Assembly (NCBI RefSeq): GCF_000150275.1
Contig: NW_002060943.1
Span: forward strand, 13,034,836 to 13,098,835
DNA length: 64,000 nucleotides
Direction of reading: 5' to 3'
Source: Trichoplax adhaerens
Taxonomy: Eukaryota > Placozoa > Uniplacotomia > Trichoplacea > Trichoplacidae
The position numbers and the translations under genes were made by a program. The notes beneath the pieces were generated by a model. That model was not told the DNA's origin. It did no database searches and worked only from the letters and a program-made list of their open reading frames with translations. Numbering within the stretch: the first letter of the stretch is position 1; each line of letters opens with the position of its first letter. Positions 53,160 to 64,000 of this stretch are shown piece by piece.

Positions 53160-53474
53160 TCATGAATTATAGCCGCAATAGCAACTAAAATTGGCATAAA
53201 TTGAAATAATAGAGCCTTGGTGCTTTACGTTTAGATTGATCAAAGACATACTAAATGAATTCGTCATAATACTAATCTCCGAGTATCGTCTAACAGGAAA
53301 TGTTGCAGTACTTTTGTACCAACGGCAATTCTTATCGACAAAATATCGGTTAGCTGTTTTTTTTGTGAGAGTTTTAACCAGCGTAGAAGCGATCAAAGAT
53401 TCATAGTCAACTAGAATTGTCCTAGAACTTAAAATTGAGCGAAAAAAAAACAAGAAGCAAATAAACACTTTCAT
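53160..53474 (-). CDS. Hypothetical small secreted-type ORF (104 aa)
   Basis: Starts at an ATG followed by a hydrophobic stretch (KVFICFLFFFRSILS) that resembles a signal peptide. The rest is a Ser/Thr/Lys-rich sequence with four Cys residues. There is no recognised homology and no second exon. The Phe-rich run comes from a poly-A/T tract, which is a warning that this may be chance. Confidence 0.2.
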   Translation of the reverse strand: MKVFICFLFFFRSILSSRTILVDYESLIASTLVKTLTKKTANRYFVDKNCRWYKSTATFPVRRYSEISIMTNSFSMSLINLNVKHQGSIISIYANFSCYCGYNS

Positions 53475-54372
53475 AGCAACGAAATCTACTTCACTAAATA
53501 TAGCAACAACGCAACATTGAGAACGAGCTGCTTCACAATAATTGTTTTGGCTATAACATTTATTTTCTTGTTTTGTTATTACCGTAAAATTACTGATTAT
53601 GCCCTCCTGCTAATATGCCTTACCTACATATGATGCAAGAACAACTTAATAAAATGATTAGCGGGGGGTGGGGGTGGGGGGTAGCAATCATAATAACAGT
53701 GCTTCTGATAATATCACAGCAAGCCAGCAAGCATCAAGGGTACATAATGGTCTGTTTACTAGCTCGAAAGGAAGAAATTAAATCATTGCAAGCTATTATG
53801 GATCTTACAATATTATACTTGCCCTTGCCTAACACGTGGAGAAGAAATTTACATTCATTTATTGAATTACCTATACTTGAAGGAAAAGTCTTAAAATTAA
53901 ATAAAGAAATTTAATGATTAAGGATTCTATCGGGCTTTCGATGAATTATTTAAAATATTTTGTTAAGATAAGTAACCTACCGGTATATATTCTACTATAG
54001 TAAACCTAGCAATCTCAAAAATTACTTTAGCCAATACAGCTATTTACTATCGATTTAAATTTATTGTATTACCAATCAATCATGAGTAGCGTTCTGTACA
54101 GTTACTTTTATATAAAATCCTGACCCGCCAATGAAAGGAGAAACAGAATGCGAACAGCTGCAAAAAGCAGTAACTTAGTTACATTTCCATGGCAAGATTG
54201 AAAAAATAATCCAGTACATTGACATTGACATATGTGACAATTTCGTAAGGTTTCACTTATATCTCTTCCAATATTTTTACATATAGGTAGTTCTATGCTG
54301 CAGCAAACCATTTTGGGGATCCATACGGTTTTAAAGACAGGTTATTACACGAGAGGATCTATTTATGGCATC
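53475..54372. other. Intergenic DNA with a G-rich tract
   Basis: Contains GGGGGGTGGGGGTGGGGGGT at about 53,662-53,681, unusual in this AT-rich setting. Open frames here are short and unconvincing. Confidence 0.45.
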
Positions 54373-54945
54373 TGTAATGTAACTTAGTATTGTGATTGTA
54401 GACTGTTAGCCATGTGTAGTATAATGTACGGTAGATATTTATCCTAAGAGATAATTGGTAGCTATAACTATAGACTGTAGTGGTTTAGACTCTATGCTAG
54501 AGTACAGATGACTATATACAGTAAGGTGTTGAGTTACTAATGAGGCTATAGGTAAAAATAGAACTGTAAATCATATATTAGGATATGGTTAATTCATTGT
54601 ACTTTGGCTGGTGTGAATAATGTCTACGTAAGTACTGTAGTCGTATCCATATTGGATTAATGATGATCTGCAGTAGAATAGTCTTTCTAAGAGTAATTTA
54701 ACTATGTGTAATATTAGGTAAAAGGTTGCCATGCGGATTGTAGCTGCGAATGCTACGAAAAGTACAAAAGCATGCAACTTTAGATTATTCAGTTAGTTCT
54801 TTCTAGAAGTCTTTAGTAGTAGTATTCGGCTAGAGTGGAGCTATGTGTAGTTAATCTTTGTATAAGATTCAATAAAGCCATTATTTTTCTAAAATTTGGA
54901 ATCTCGTGATTGGTATATATCACATTTGGCGCTGCGAGTACATCA
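54373..54945 (+). mobile_element. LTR with possible primer-binding site (retrotransposon remnant)
   Basis: A candidate LTR runs from TGTAATGTAACTTAG at 54,373 to TATATCACA at 54,924. It includes a TATATA near 54,513 and an AATAAA near 54,870. Directly after the CA end comes TTTGGCGCTGCGAGTACATC, of the TGGCGC type used as a tRNA primer-binding site in many LTR retrotransposons. No gag or pol frame follows, so the element is truncated or eroded. The ends (TGTARTGTA...ATCACA) resemble those of the minus-strand solo LTR at 58,194-58,724. Confidence 0.45.
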
Positions 54946-57018
54946 AAGTAGTAATAATCATAGTTTACCAGGCAATAATATTCTATCACTTAACACATGC
55001 GTGGCATACAGAGATTTACGCTCCGAAAGTCAGCAGTATATATGTACATTAAATTAAAATTACAGTGATAACTCTGTTTATTGTAGATACTCTATAGTAC
55101 TGATACTTGATTGATAATCTTATACAATACATTTAGTTAGTTTCTAACATATTTTTCTTTTAGATGTCTCAATTTCTAATTATGCAGCATGTACTATTCT
55201 GAGAAAAACTTGACAATTTTTCCTTTTTTCCCATATTAATGATTCCTAGAAGGCGCGATGCACACCGCATCCATGCCGAAATATGCATGCTAAGCAATAA
55301 AGGTAAAATTTCTCTTGACATCACGTTCATTAACCTAAGACAAGAAACAACTTTGTAAACATTTTTTATCAGTATATTTTAATCACAGATTAGCAAAATG
55401 ATTCGTATAACGTATGTAGAGGTTACTGAAAAATTAATAGATTGTGATATGAAAAATAATTCACTTAAATATCTTAGTAAAGCTGTAATGTCATTAGCTA
55501 TTATGGGCGCTATGCAGATAGCATTGGCTGTATATTAGGCTATGCAATCTTTTAATATAAAGGAAATGGCAATTCTTAGCTGTTTGTCTTGATAAGATGT
55601 TTAGGTAAAGGGGAAGTGTCTTGTGATTTATATACTACCGCGTAGTACAACTTGAAACTAATAATTAGAAAGCGCCTAAAGTTGCAGTAATCGTTCGTTC
55701 TATTTGAAAAATTACGATTAAATTGATTGTTACGGGGATAGTCTACTAGTTGCAATACTTCATGTATTTTCGATCTGATTTACGCAAATACTATAAAGAG
55801 CATAAATCTAGGATATCCCTGCCCTGCACACACATGTCATGTAGTAAGCATTCTTGCTAAATATATCGCATCTTTTATATTTATGTTTACGGGTTGTTAA
55901 AAATTGAGGTTTACAAGGAGAAAAATATACTAAAAGATCATATACTTGTATGTCTTAATGGCCGATTTATTTGTATTCCATTCATGATACAAATAGTTTA
56001 TTTATCCAGCTCGTTTCTTGACCGTCCAAAAAGCTGATAGCGAGGAATACAATTCTACTTTGGATAACTACGATGTTTATTTTTGTACTACTTGTGATTA
56101 ACGTCGGAAAAGACTAACAATTTGAGGTAGCCATAAAATTAGAAAGTGATGTCCAAATAAATTAGTCGCTGTACATTTATTGTACGTACTTGATTCTTTT
56201 TTTACCTTCATGAACGTTTAAAAAATATCTAGGAAGCATATACAGTAAGATAATATAGTTGTGAATTTTCTTATAATGTCATGCTTCATATGCAATACGT
56301 TCTAATTCATTTGAACGGGTATTTAGCTAGTAATAGTACCGTAATAATTAATTAAAGGTATATGACACAGTTTTGAATTACTTGCAAACACTGCACTTCA
56401 AACTATTCTATTATTATTGTTATTATTATTATTATTATTATTAAAGCATATCCAATCTTCTAGTTCACTTCAACGACACAATAGCAAGTAGAATTGGCCG
56501 TTGAGATATTATTAATTTTTTAGATATCGTTACTATTTTTATGATATAATTTTTAGTTGATTTTAAATTATTAATAAGTTGCACTTCCGTCCAAACTTTC
56601 ACCATATTATTTACCGATATTTAGATCGAATAGTTTTAATTCAGTTGAATGTATGTAAGTATTTTCTGCCTATCAATACTCGGAGATAAATATTGTAATC
56701 TATATTTAATTGTGCCTATCTTGAAATAATCCTAGTCCTAGTAAAATAAATTGATATCATTCTAATTGATGCCGAGTATTGATATCAGTGGCTATTGAAT
56801 AATCATTCGTCGATGCCTCAATTTTTTTTAATTAAGAAGCTTTATTGTATTATAGTAAAGAGTGTTTACTGGATCTTAAATTCTAGACTAAATTTTCTTT
56901 TCGATATTGCTACCTTTACACACGAAAAAATAAAGGATAATGTTCTATAACGGTTTACAAACAATATTTTAATCGTATTCATATGAAAGTTTGTGATCAA
57001 TGATATTGCAGAGAACTT
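54946..57018. other. Gene-poor DNA after the LTR
   Basis: No frame of useful length, so no surviving retrotransposon proteins. A (TTA)n microsatellite lies at about 56,411-56,442. Confidence 0.5.
56411..56442. repeat. (TTA)n microsatellite
   Basis: About ten TTA triplets with one G interruption. Confidence 0.9.
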
Positions 57019-57772
57019 GTGTGGAATGGCAATCTAGACTATAATACCAATAGTTTAAGTTTACAAGCTGAAATACTCGTTTTGGGGCATATGAATCATG
57101 GACGAATAACGAACGTATTAATCCGTTCACTGCTGCATACTGCGCTCACGCTGCAAATTAATTCAAGTAGATTATTCTTAGAGCAGTATTGTATGATATT
57201 GTCCATCAAGTGCAAAGAATTCGTTATATAATAATAAGATTGAATGTATAAAATAGACTATTGGCAGTAGGGAAGGTAATTTATGCGGACGATACCAAGC
57301 AAGAAATGTATTAAAAGGAAGTTCAATTGATTGACGATGCTGTGATAATCTGATTCTAGTAAATCTTATTTAAATTCAAGATTAGCAAAATACACGAATT
57401 TTGTTCCGATTCTATCATATAATTGTGTTCAATAAAAGATTTTGCTTTATACTACAAATTAGGATACCATCCAAATTTAATCGAAACTGCTAAACTGCAG
57501 GATGAACCTCATACCGATAAGTCAGACTAATTATAATCATGGGCGCGTTTGCTCTTGATATTTATGGAGAAACATACGTACCGGTAAGCTGCACAGTAGA
57601 TTTTAAGCAAGATATAAGAATGAATAACGTCATGGTAAATGATCTTCTTCTTGAAGATACGGCAAATCTTAAGAAAGCTGTAATTATCGTCGACCAAGCT
57701 TCAGCAATGAATTTTAACATGTTTCGAGTGAAATTTTGTCACAAACTGCAATACGGTCTCATATGGAAGTAA
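57019..57772 (+). other. Coding-like fragments of unknown nature
   Basis: Two open pieces. The first, 57,019-57,231, follows an acceptor-like ATATTGCAG and reads WNGNLDYNTNSLSLQAEILV at its start. The second is 57,539-57,772 (MGAFALDIYGETYVPVSCTV at its start). The sequence between has stops in every frame that I followed. They may be exons of an unrecognised gene or a decayed gene; neither piece matches a family known to me. Confidence 0.25.
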
Positions 57773-58193
57773 GCTAAATCTAAGACAATTCAATCGATAA
57801 AATAAACTATTCCAGTTTAAGTTTTTCTTGAAGCAAATTCAATTTCGTAATGACAGACTTACTAAAAAAAAAATGCATTAAACTAGCAACGTGCTCTCAC
57901 TGAGTACGGCATTCTACTCCAATTTGGTGCTGGGATGCACTACTGGATGCTCTCGTTGATATAATATTTAGTGGTCCACGGTGCTAGTAGCTGTTCGGTG
58001 TCCGTGCCATTTCATTGCTTTCTTCAGCCTCAAACCATTAATTTACTTATAGAGATTGCCATGAATTCTTCATTTACATTTACTTTCTTTCAAATACTGT
58101 GCTAATTAATTTGTACAATATATTTATGAAACAAACAACAAAGTGGAATAAAGAAAAAGTGGTTGCTCAAAACTCTAAGCATAAATAACTGAC
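57773..58193. other. 3' flank of copy D locus
   Basis: Non-coding. From about 58,085 it is homologous to 47,870 onwards. Confidence 0.5.
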
Positions 58194-58724
58194 TGTGATG
58201 GAGGGTTCGAAGAGTCTGCGGATGTAGACTCCTCAGGCATTTCACAATAATGATACGAGGGCTTATTAGAAAAAGAGATATTTATTGTAGAGAATAACTA
58301 AGTACAGTGTGGTAGCTAGTCGTAGATCAGTGCATAAGCTGTTATGAAGTAACGTGTGTAGAATACTAACACTAACAAGTGTAACTGCATTAATCTGAGG
58401 CAGAAATCATCAGTATTTAAGTTTTAGAGAGAGAACATATGCAGAGAAGAGGATTATAGAATTAGATACATCATATACCATAAACAGGCTATATAATAGT
58501 AAATGATTGTAGGAAATAGCAAAGACTGTAGGTGCTATAAATACCTAAACATGGCAAGCTATATTTGAGCATAGTTGAAATAGACTATAGAACTAAATAC
58601 CCTACATACTACGATACAAATATTTAACCTATACCACGAAGAGGTATGTATATTCAGAACATAACAAAATATCTGTATTTAAGAACATATCTAAAAAACT
58701 ACAGTGAAAACTAAATACACTACA
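58194..58724 (-). mobile_element. Solo LTR (531 bp) with target duplication
   Basis: A block absent from the paralogous segment at 47.9-48.1 kb, where the flanks join cleanly. It begins TGTGATGG, ends CACTACA and is bracketed by CTGAC (58,189-58,193) and CTGAT (58,725-58,729), a 5 bp target duplication with one difference. On the minus strand an AATAAA-type signal is followed by the ATCACA end, so the LTR is in minus orientation. No internal region is present. Confidence 0.65.
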
Positions 58725-59004
58725 CTGATATTAGCTAAAAATTTCGTAGACAATATAGATTCAATACGCAAGTCAATGCACAAGGCATGGTGGAAAAAAG
58801 TAAACGATAATATATAATTCTAAAATCCACCATATACCTGCAGTATGTACTACATTTTTTCATTAAAATAGGACATTTAATAAAGGCACGCTATGACTTA
58901 CAGAATGGTCATACTACTGTATAATCGGCAATAAAAATATGAGGTAGTCTAACGATGAACTTTGTGATAGTCGACAAAGGCTCTTGTTACTTAGAATGAA
59001 GTTG

Positions 59005-60198
59005 TTATTCTAATTTCGAGCTTTCCTGCAGTATATTTTCAATATGATTACAGTATGCATGCGATAAAAAAAAGCGCGAAGAATTTTGTATACAACAACC
59101 CCATTCTGAAGCTTTCTTTCGATAAAATTCAAACTCTTTGTCCTGAATATTGATTTCAGATGTTTCATCAGGATATTGCCTATGTGCTGCTGCATAAGCT
59201 AACAGTAAATCAACTGGGCCTGACGTGGTTATTTCCTTTGTCCAGTCGCTTATGGACGGAAGATTGCTAAAATCTCTGCATGTACTACCTAGCAGAACAA
59301 TTGCTGGAGATTCTTTTTGTAAGGAAGAAGGACAAACATTCTGATATTTTGACGAAGTCGCTTCAAAGTAGAGATAGATCTCATGTTCCAGCTGATAATT
59401 TCTATCTTTGCTCTTTAACTGAACGTGCATAACGATAGGAATACCAAAAGACAGCGCCGCTTCCGTGATTACTTTTGCCGTCCAAAAGCACGGTATGCAC
59501 TTGAGCTTGCGATGCATTACTACAAAGTCTGCCGAGATCATTTGTTTTATACTCTCTTCCAATTCTAATTGATAGGCTAACTCCTGAACAAATTGCACTG
59601 AGTGTTCTGATAGATTCTGTCTTAATCGAGCTACTAGTTTATTAGCAAACGTAGATCCTACACTGCTAATTTCTTTGATTTTTTTGGTATCAGTATACTC
59701 GTTTTTGACGATGGGATTTTCTTGTCTTGGAGGCAAGACTATTTTCACCTTTGTAAGCAGGTAAGATTCAATTAGGAAAATTTCATCAAAGTTTAAGTTG
59801 AGTTCAATATTCTTTTCTTTTAGCAAATTGGATAAAGAAAATCCTTCTTTAATCACTCGCTCAATATCTTGCAGCATGCTTAAGCATTGCAATTTAATTC
59901 GATTTATCTTGGATGAAAGGACTTGGTTATTCACTAACGGATGCTTAAGGAAGACAAGAGCAGTCTGAATTGCTCTAATTTGGCAAGCATTTTCTCCCAC
60001 AAGCGGATCAAACTTATTGATATCATACTTACTCAGCATTTCCATAACATGTTCTGTAGCTATTACAAGTACTAGATATTCTTTGAGGCCATTGATTAAT
60101 CTCCTTTCTTTCTTAACATTAGGATCATAAGGAAGTAGTTGACTTAGATGGAAATCCCTTTGGCAATTGCAAAGGGATGGAGGAAGTTTCTTCAACAT
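59005..60198 (-). CDS. Intact member of an unrecognised intronless family (copy D)
   Basis: A 397-residue frame from the ATG at 60,198; the open frame extends 7 codons further only to a GTG, which is not a credible start in an animal. It is clearly homologous to copy C throughout. The helical N-terminal half has PPSLCNCQRDFHLSQLLPY, INKFDPLVGENACQIRAI and IFLIESYLLTKVK. The alpha/beta C-terminal half has MHRKLKCIPCFW, PIVMHVQLKSKDRNYQLEHE, AIVLLGSTCRDF, SGPVDLLLAYAAAHRQYP, EWGCCIQNSSRFFLSHAYC. No signal peptide or membrane helix. Invariant candidates across copies A, C and D are the CxPC pair, the HR before it, the DRNYQ-E acid/base cluster and the LGST motif. Function unknown; a catalytic or ligand-binding fold in the C-terminal half is my inference. 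The 3' flank carries a solo LTR. Confidence 0.87.
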   Translation of the reverse strand: MLKKLPPSLCNCQRDFHLSQLLPYDPNVKKERRLINGLKEYLVLVIATEHVMEMLSKYDINKFDPLVGENACQIRAIQTALVFLKHPLVNNQVLSSKINRIKLQCLSMLQDIERVIKEGFSLSNLLKEKNIELNLNFDEIFLIESYLLTKVKIVLPPRQENPIVKNEYTDTKKIKEISSVGSTFANKLVARLRQNLSEHSVQFVQELAYQLELEESIKQMISADFVVMHRKLKCIPCFWTAKVITEAALSFGIPIVMHVQLKSKDRNYQLEHEIYLYFEATSSKYQNVCPSSLQKESPAIVLLGSTCRDFSNLPSISDWTKEITTSGPVDLLLAYAAAHRQYPDETSEINIQDKEFEFYRKKASEWGCCIQNSSRFFLSHAYCNHIENILQESSKLE

Positions 60199-63100
60199 AT
60201 TTTCTTTTCGAAATGTCACTACCTAGACGAGTGCTAGTAATTTCTTGACTCGAGAGCTGGCTCTATCCAAAGAATGATCATTCATTTAATAAAAGTAGTA
60301 TGTGAACTTTTCCGCATGGGCAACTAATCACTTCTTCCAAAAAAAGTTGACGAGTTCAAAATGCAACACATTCAGTAAGCAGATGCTCAAAATTAATCAA
60401 ATATATCAGCTCTATAGTAAAGGAGGAACGCCCACAATCTTTCTTGATATTGTAGATGTACCGGCAATATGGAATCCAATTTAGTACAATGTTCAAATGA
60501 AACCTTGACGAATGGGAGCTAAATAATAAAGCAGAAACATTAGCAATCTTCTTACGTATGTGGACGTACGGTCAATGCAGAATACGCTATAGTAGAATGG
60601 AGCAAGAAATTACGATGAATTGGGAACGATTTTAAACAGAAAACAAGTGGCTCTAACGTCATCTAACTTGCGAAAACTTTTAGTGAATATTGACGAATGG
60701 ATCAGGGCTTCACACTATCAACTTGATGTAGTGATGCACTTTGATAGAACCTTCCATAAAATGATCGAGTAATACTGTAGACATTGCATAGCTACGTAAT
60801 AGCTATATATTTACAATACTTACTTTCATGATCGTACGACATCAATCAAAAAAAATCATTGAAACTGGTAAAAAATATTGACAAAGCTCAAATATTCGTA
60901 CATGTATATATATAAAGCAAATATCATTCCATCAGTCATTTCTNTGCATGACGCTACAGATTATCAAATTGTCAGGCAGTCTAATATTTACTTTTGTATA
61001 ATATAAATTTCAATTTTTGTCTTGTTACTATTAAATGATACCTTTCATTATTTTACTCGTAGAAATAATGTAATAACTCTTCATAAAATTGATAATGAAT
61101 TATCGATGACAAAACTACTTCCATATCCAGTTATCATAAACAAAATATCTTTACGCCCAATCATAGCAACAATTAGCAATATATAATAATTCAAACTAAC
61201 ATTAATGAACTTACCAAAAGAATCATTTTTGCTTTTGCATATAAACTAGAATTAAAGTTAACCGTTCAATCGGCACCGGCATTATGGTTCATGGTAAGAT
61301 TAGTGTCAAATCCATCTTATCCAAACTGAATTAATTCATGCTCATGATAGGCGTCTTCATCATTATTTCGATAGAATAATTAGTATGCCTACATCGTGCA
61401 TGGAATGTATGCTCATATAATTGTTAATATTATTGCAGGGAAATCGGTTCTACGCATACAGTGCGACCTTGACCATCCTTTGAGCTAAGATGGCGGTGCC
61501 AAACCTGAGTGGACTAGTGTTGTCAAAGAATTACGGTATCGTCAATCTTAATTCCTAAGACAAGTTATCATGAACTATGTGGAGTACTAGCACATAATAG
61601 GTATAATGATAAGATCCAATGCAATTACCTAGTTCTATTTATATTCAAGGTTCTGTAACCGTACTAGCTAAAAGTGCAGCCGTTGTTAATGTCAACAGAC
61701 TGGTTGATTATTACGCAGTTTACGTTTTTGTCTTCCATTATAACGTCCACAAAATCCCAGTCTAGATATGTTGTAATTCACAAACTACACGAGACATGTT
61801 TAATGGGTGCTCTAGTACGTTTGGATAAAATTGCCTTTACACATTAGTAAAGTCTTGACCTTATAATGTCGGATAGAATCTGTTTCAGCTTGCTCGTGCC
61901 CATACTATATCTAGTAAAGACCTCTTTCTAAATTTTACCCTATAACGCGAAAGCGAAGGGGTTCTAATGATTGTCGGTTCTACTACAGCATGGGATTAGG
62001 CGTTCCCTATAACTCAGACAGGCATAGTGTAATAAATGGACTCCCTTTAGCCCCTAGTCTAACGCATCATCAAGTAATTAGTCTCACAATGTAGTAGTTC
62101 AAATAATTTATTACTTAAATATATTATTGAACATTACATTAGTAAAATTTGAGACCACAAAACTACAAACAGCTAGCTCGCAAGCTATCGACTGATTTTC
62201 TCTCGAAGGAGCCAGCCTTTTATGTTTTTCTTACAGCATGTTGACACACATATTTACCAAATCATTTTCACTAGTCCATTCAACTTGGTTGTAGTATGGC
62301 TCCTACTGGTACAAGGCCCCTGACGAGGTATGATTGCCGATTCGAAATCTCTCACTCTTAGCTAACCGTATCCAAGTTACTGAGATTTATCGATTCCGTC
62401 CGGGACAACTTAAGAAAAAAAAGCTATTCTATTACCTCACAAATAAAGACCGGGACGTATTTCTTACCAATAGATAAACAATTTAAATTGTTTGTCTCGG
62501 TATTTTTTATAATATTTACTCTAACCAACTACAAACACAATCGCCAACAAGTGTCAATATTTGCAGGCGTAGAAATGAAGAATAACTTCTAGCTAGGACA
62601 AGATCTTTCTAGTTCCGACTCGCTATAAAGGAAGTTACGATATGGATATAGCAAAAAGTAAAATAAATCTTTAATGTTGACTAGAATAATTGTTAATTAA
62701 TAGAATAGTGTAAATTGTACTTGAAAAACGGTTAATGGAAATATGGTTAAATTGTCAATTGTTAGGAATTGTTTTAATAAAAGAAACTGGTTAAAAATTA
62801 TGGTATAGATGGAAATTTAGAGTAATATAATTTAAAATGATTGTTTTCGTACATTAGGCAGAGAGAGAGTATAGCTAGTTGTTAATTGCCGAATTGAATA
62901 GTGAGTAAAATAAAATTAAGAGGATTGACTCTCATATAAATCTATGTTAGATTATCTTATAGAAACTATATAATTTATATGTGTTTTGAATATCACTTAT
63001 GTATGGGCTAATCTTGCTAAAGGTATATAAGAGCTTCACGACTAACTATCAGAAAAGAGAATTAGATGAAGCTGTAGTAAGAGTATTATTAATAAAGGCT

Positions 63101-63675
63101 GTTTACCTAATGCAAAACAGTTCTTAAGTATTTAGCTGACTAAGGTAGTTTCACTAGGTTGTAGTGACTAAAGACGTTTAGGAGAAATAAGCTTAGGACT
63201 AGTAATAATTTTAAACTTGTTGCAATCGTAGTTGTAACAAGTGGTAAATCAAATCAACTTACTTAGTTACTACATCTTCTTTAATGTCTTTGATAGCCGT
63301 TTATTTTAATCATACTTAGGATTGATCTGAACAAGTAAAAACTACTTATTTGCGAATACTAAGTTGAATTCATCGTATGTTACATTTAGTTCAGACAAGT
63401 ATTTTATAATAATCGATTTTATAACTGATTATCTAACGATTGAGATACTACATAATGCAATAGACCAATAAGCTTTAACAGACTAGGAAAGCTTCTCACA
63501 ACAGCAGATCTTTAATAAAAAGGATTAAAAACAAGAACAGATGAAAGTAGCTACTTAATTACACTATTTAACTTGTTTACAACCTAAAAGAATTGCAAAT
63601 AAGTTCACTTAAAATTAGCAAAAGTTAGTACGAGAGCAAAACTGAATAAGTAGTAATAAAATTCTGAGAAGCTGA
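60199..63675. other. Upstream flank of copy D and gene-poor DNA
   Basis: No supported gene. The part at about 61,203-61,400 is duplicated at 48,580-48,760. An LTR-like arrangement may lie at about 62,050-62,350 on the minus strand (CATAAAAGGCTGGCTCC followed by AATAAA), but its ends are unclear. A near-perfect 26 bp palindrome is at 62,472-62,497. An undetermined base is at 60,944. Confidence 0.45.
62472..62497. repeat. 26 bp palindrome
   Basis: AGATAAACAATTT is followed directly by its reverse complement with one mismatch. It could form a perfect-loop hairpin or cruciform. Confidence 0.8.
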
Positions 63676-64000
63676 AATCATTATATTTCTGCAAGTTTTT
63701 TAGGATCTGTATGCTCGTTCACGACTAGCGGATTTTCTTTCTTAGGTGCTTTGCATACCTTCACTTTTGTAAGCAAGTAAGATTGGATCAGAAAAAGCTC
63801 GCTAAAGTTTAAATGAATTTCTATATCGCTTTTAAATAAATTAGATAAAGATCTTGTTTGAGCAATCCGATCAATATTTTAGATTAGGTTAAGGCAATTT
63901 ATTTTGATTTGACGTATCTCCAAAAGAAGGGCATGACTATCTACTGAATATTTCATGAAGATAATAGCAATTTGAAGAGATCTAATTTGGCAAGCATTTT
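63676..64000 (-). pseudogene. Broken family member at window edge (copy E)
   Basis: On the minus strand, NACQIRSLQIAIIFMKYS, LFKSDIEIHLNFSE, IQSYLLTKVK and ENPLVVNEHTD align with copies A, C and D. A TAA interrupts the frame at 63,879-63,881, and homology stops after the EHTDPKKLAEI segment, so the C-terminal half is missing. It is most like copy A (same SLFKSDIEIHLNFSE wording), defining a second subfamily. The N-terminus lies beyond base 64,000. Confidence 0.85.

Noticed and set aside
53615-53914. 99-codon plus-strand frame
   Set aside because: It crosses the G-rich tract and has no motif or splice support.
60199-60219. Upstream extension of copy D to a GTG start
   Set aside because: GTG starts are not expected in an animal nuclear gene, and the ATG at 60,198 aligns with the internal Met of copy C.

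Overview
The window looks like a piece of a small, AT-rich, intron-containing animal genome, most likely a placozoan (Trichoplax-type). The reasons are four clearly metazoan genes (striatin, MEMO1, Rab1, VAT1/VAT1L), short GT-AG introns, no operons, and no bacterial or plant signatures. The species call is an inference and was not checked by a search.

Layout. Bases 1-2,700 are GATC/ATGATG-rich repetitive DNA, including a dimeric higher-order tandem array. At 4,289-8,884 (+) lies striatin without its first exon, in 16 exons ending in a WD40 domain. At 12,705-14,045 (+) is a two-exon gene of unknown family. At 15,293-16,594 (-) is an intronless VAT1/VAT1L-like oxidoreductase. A 3 kb belt of degenerate tandem repeats, a TA microsatellite and a ~100 bp minisatellite follows, ending just upstream of MEMO1 (20,019-24,222, +, nine exons, 297 aa). 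Rab1 (25,848-29,815, -, seven exons, 202 aa) comes next. An unusual island packed with TACAGTAC-type words (30.27-31.08 kb) abuts a 50-N gap at 31,269-31,318.

The right half (31.3-64 kb) is gene-poor. Its main content is a family of intronless ~400-residue proteins that I do not recognise: two intact genes (50,118-51,389 + and 59,005-60,198 -), one full-length pseudogene (35,679-36,889 -), one truncated pseudogene (about 48,290-48,578 -) and one broken copy running off the right edge (63,676-64,000 -). Around them are segmental duplications, a solo LTR dated by an empty paralogous site (58,194-58,724), an LTR with a possible primer-binding site (54,373-54,945), and a 1.1-1.2 kb direct duplication (32.75-33.9 and 39.85-41.06 kb) that keeps a short open frame in both copies.

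The left half is ordinary conserved housekeeping and signalling genes: striatin as the STRIPAK scaffold, Rab1 for ER-Golgi traffic, MEMO1 as a metal-binding signalling protein. Their co-location is notable because, from memory, STRN, MEMO1 and RAB1A all lie on human 2p. The right half is a birth-and-death region for a family that may be lineage-specific, and it is the best candidate here for undescribed biology.
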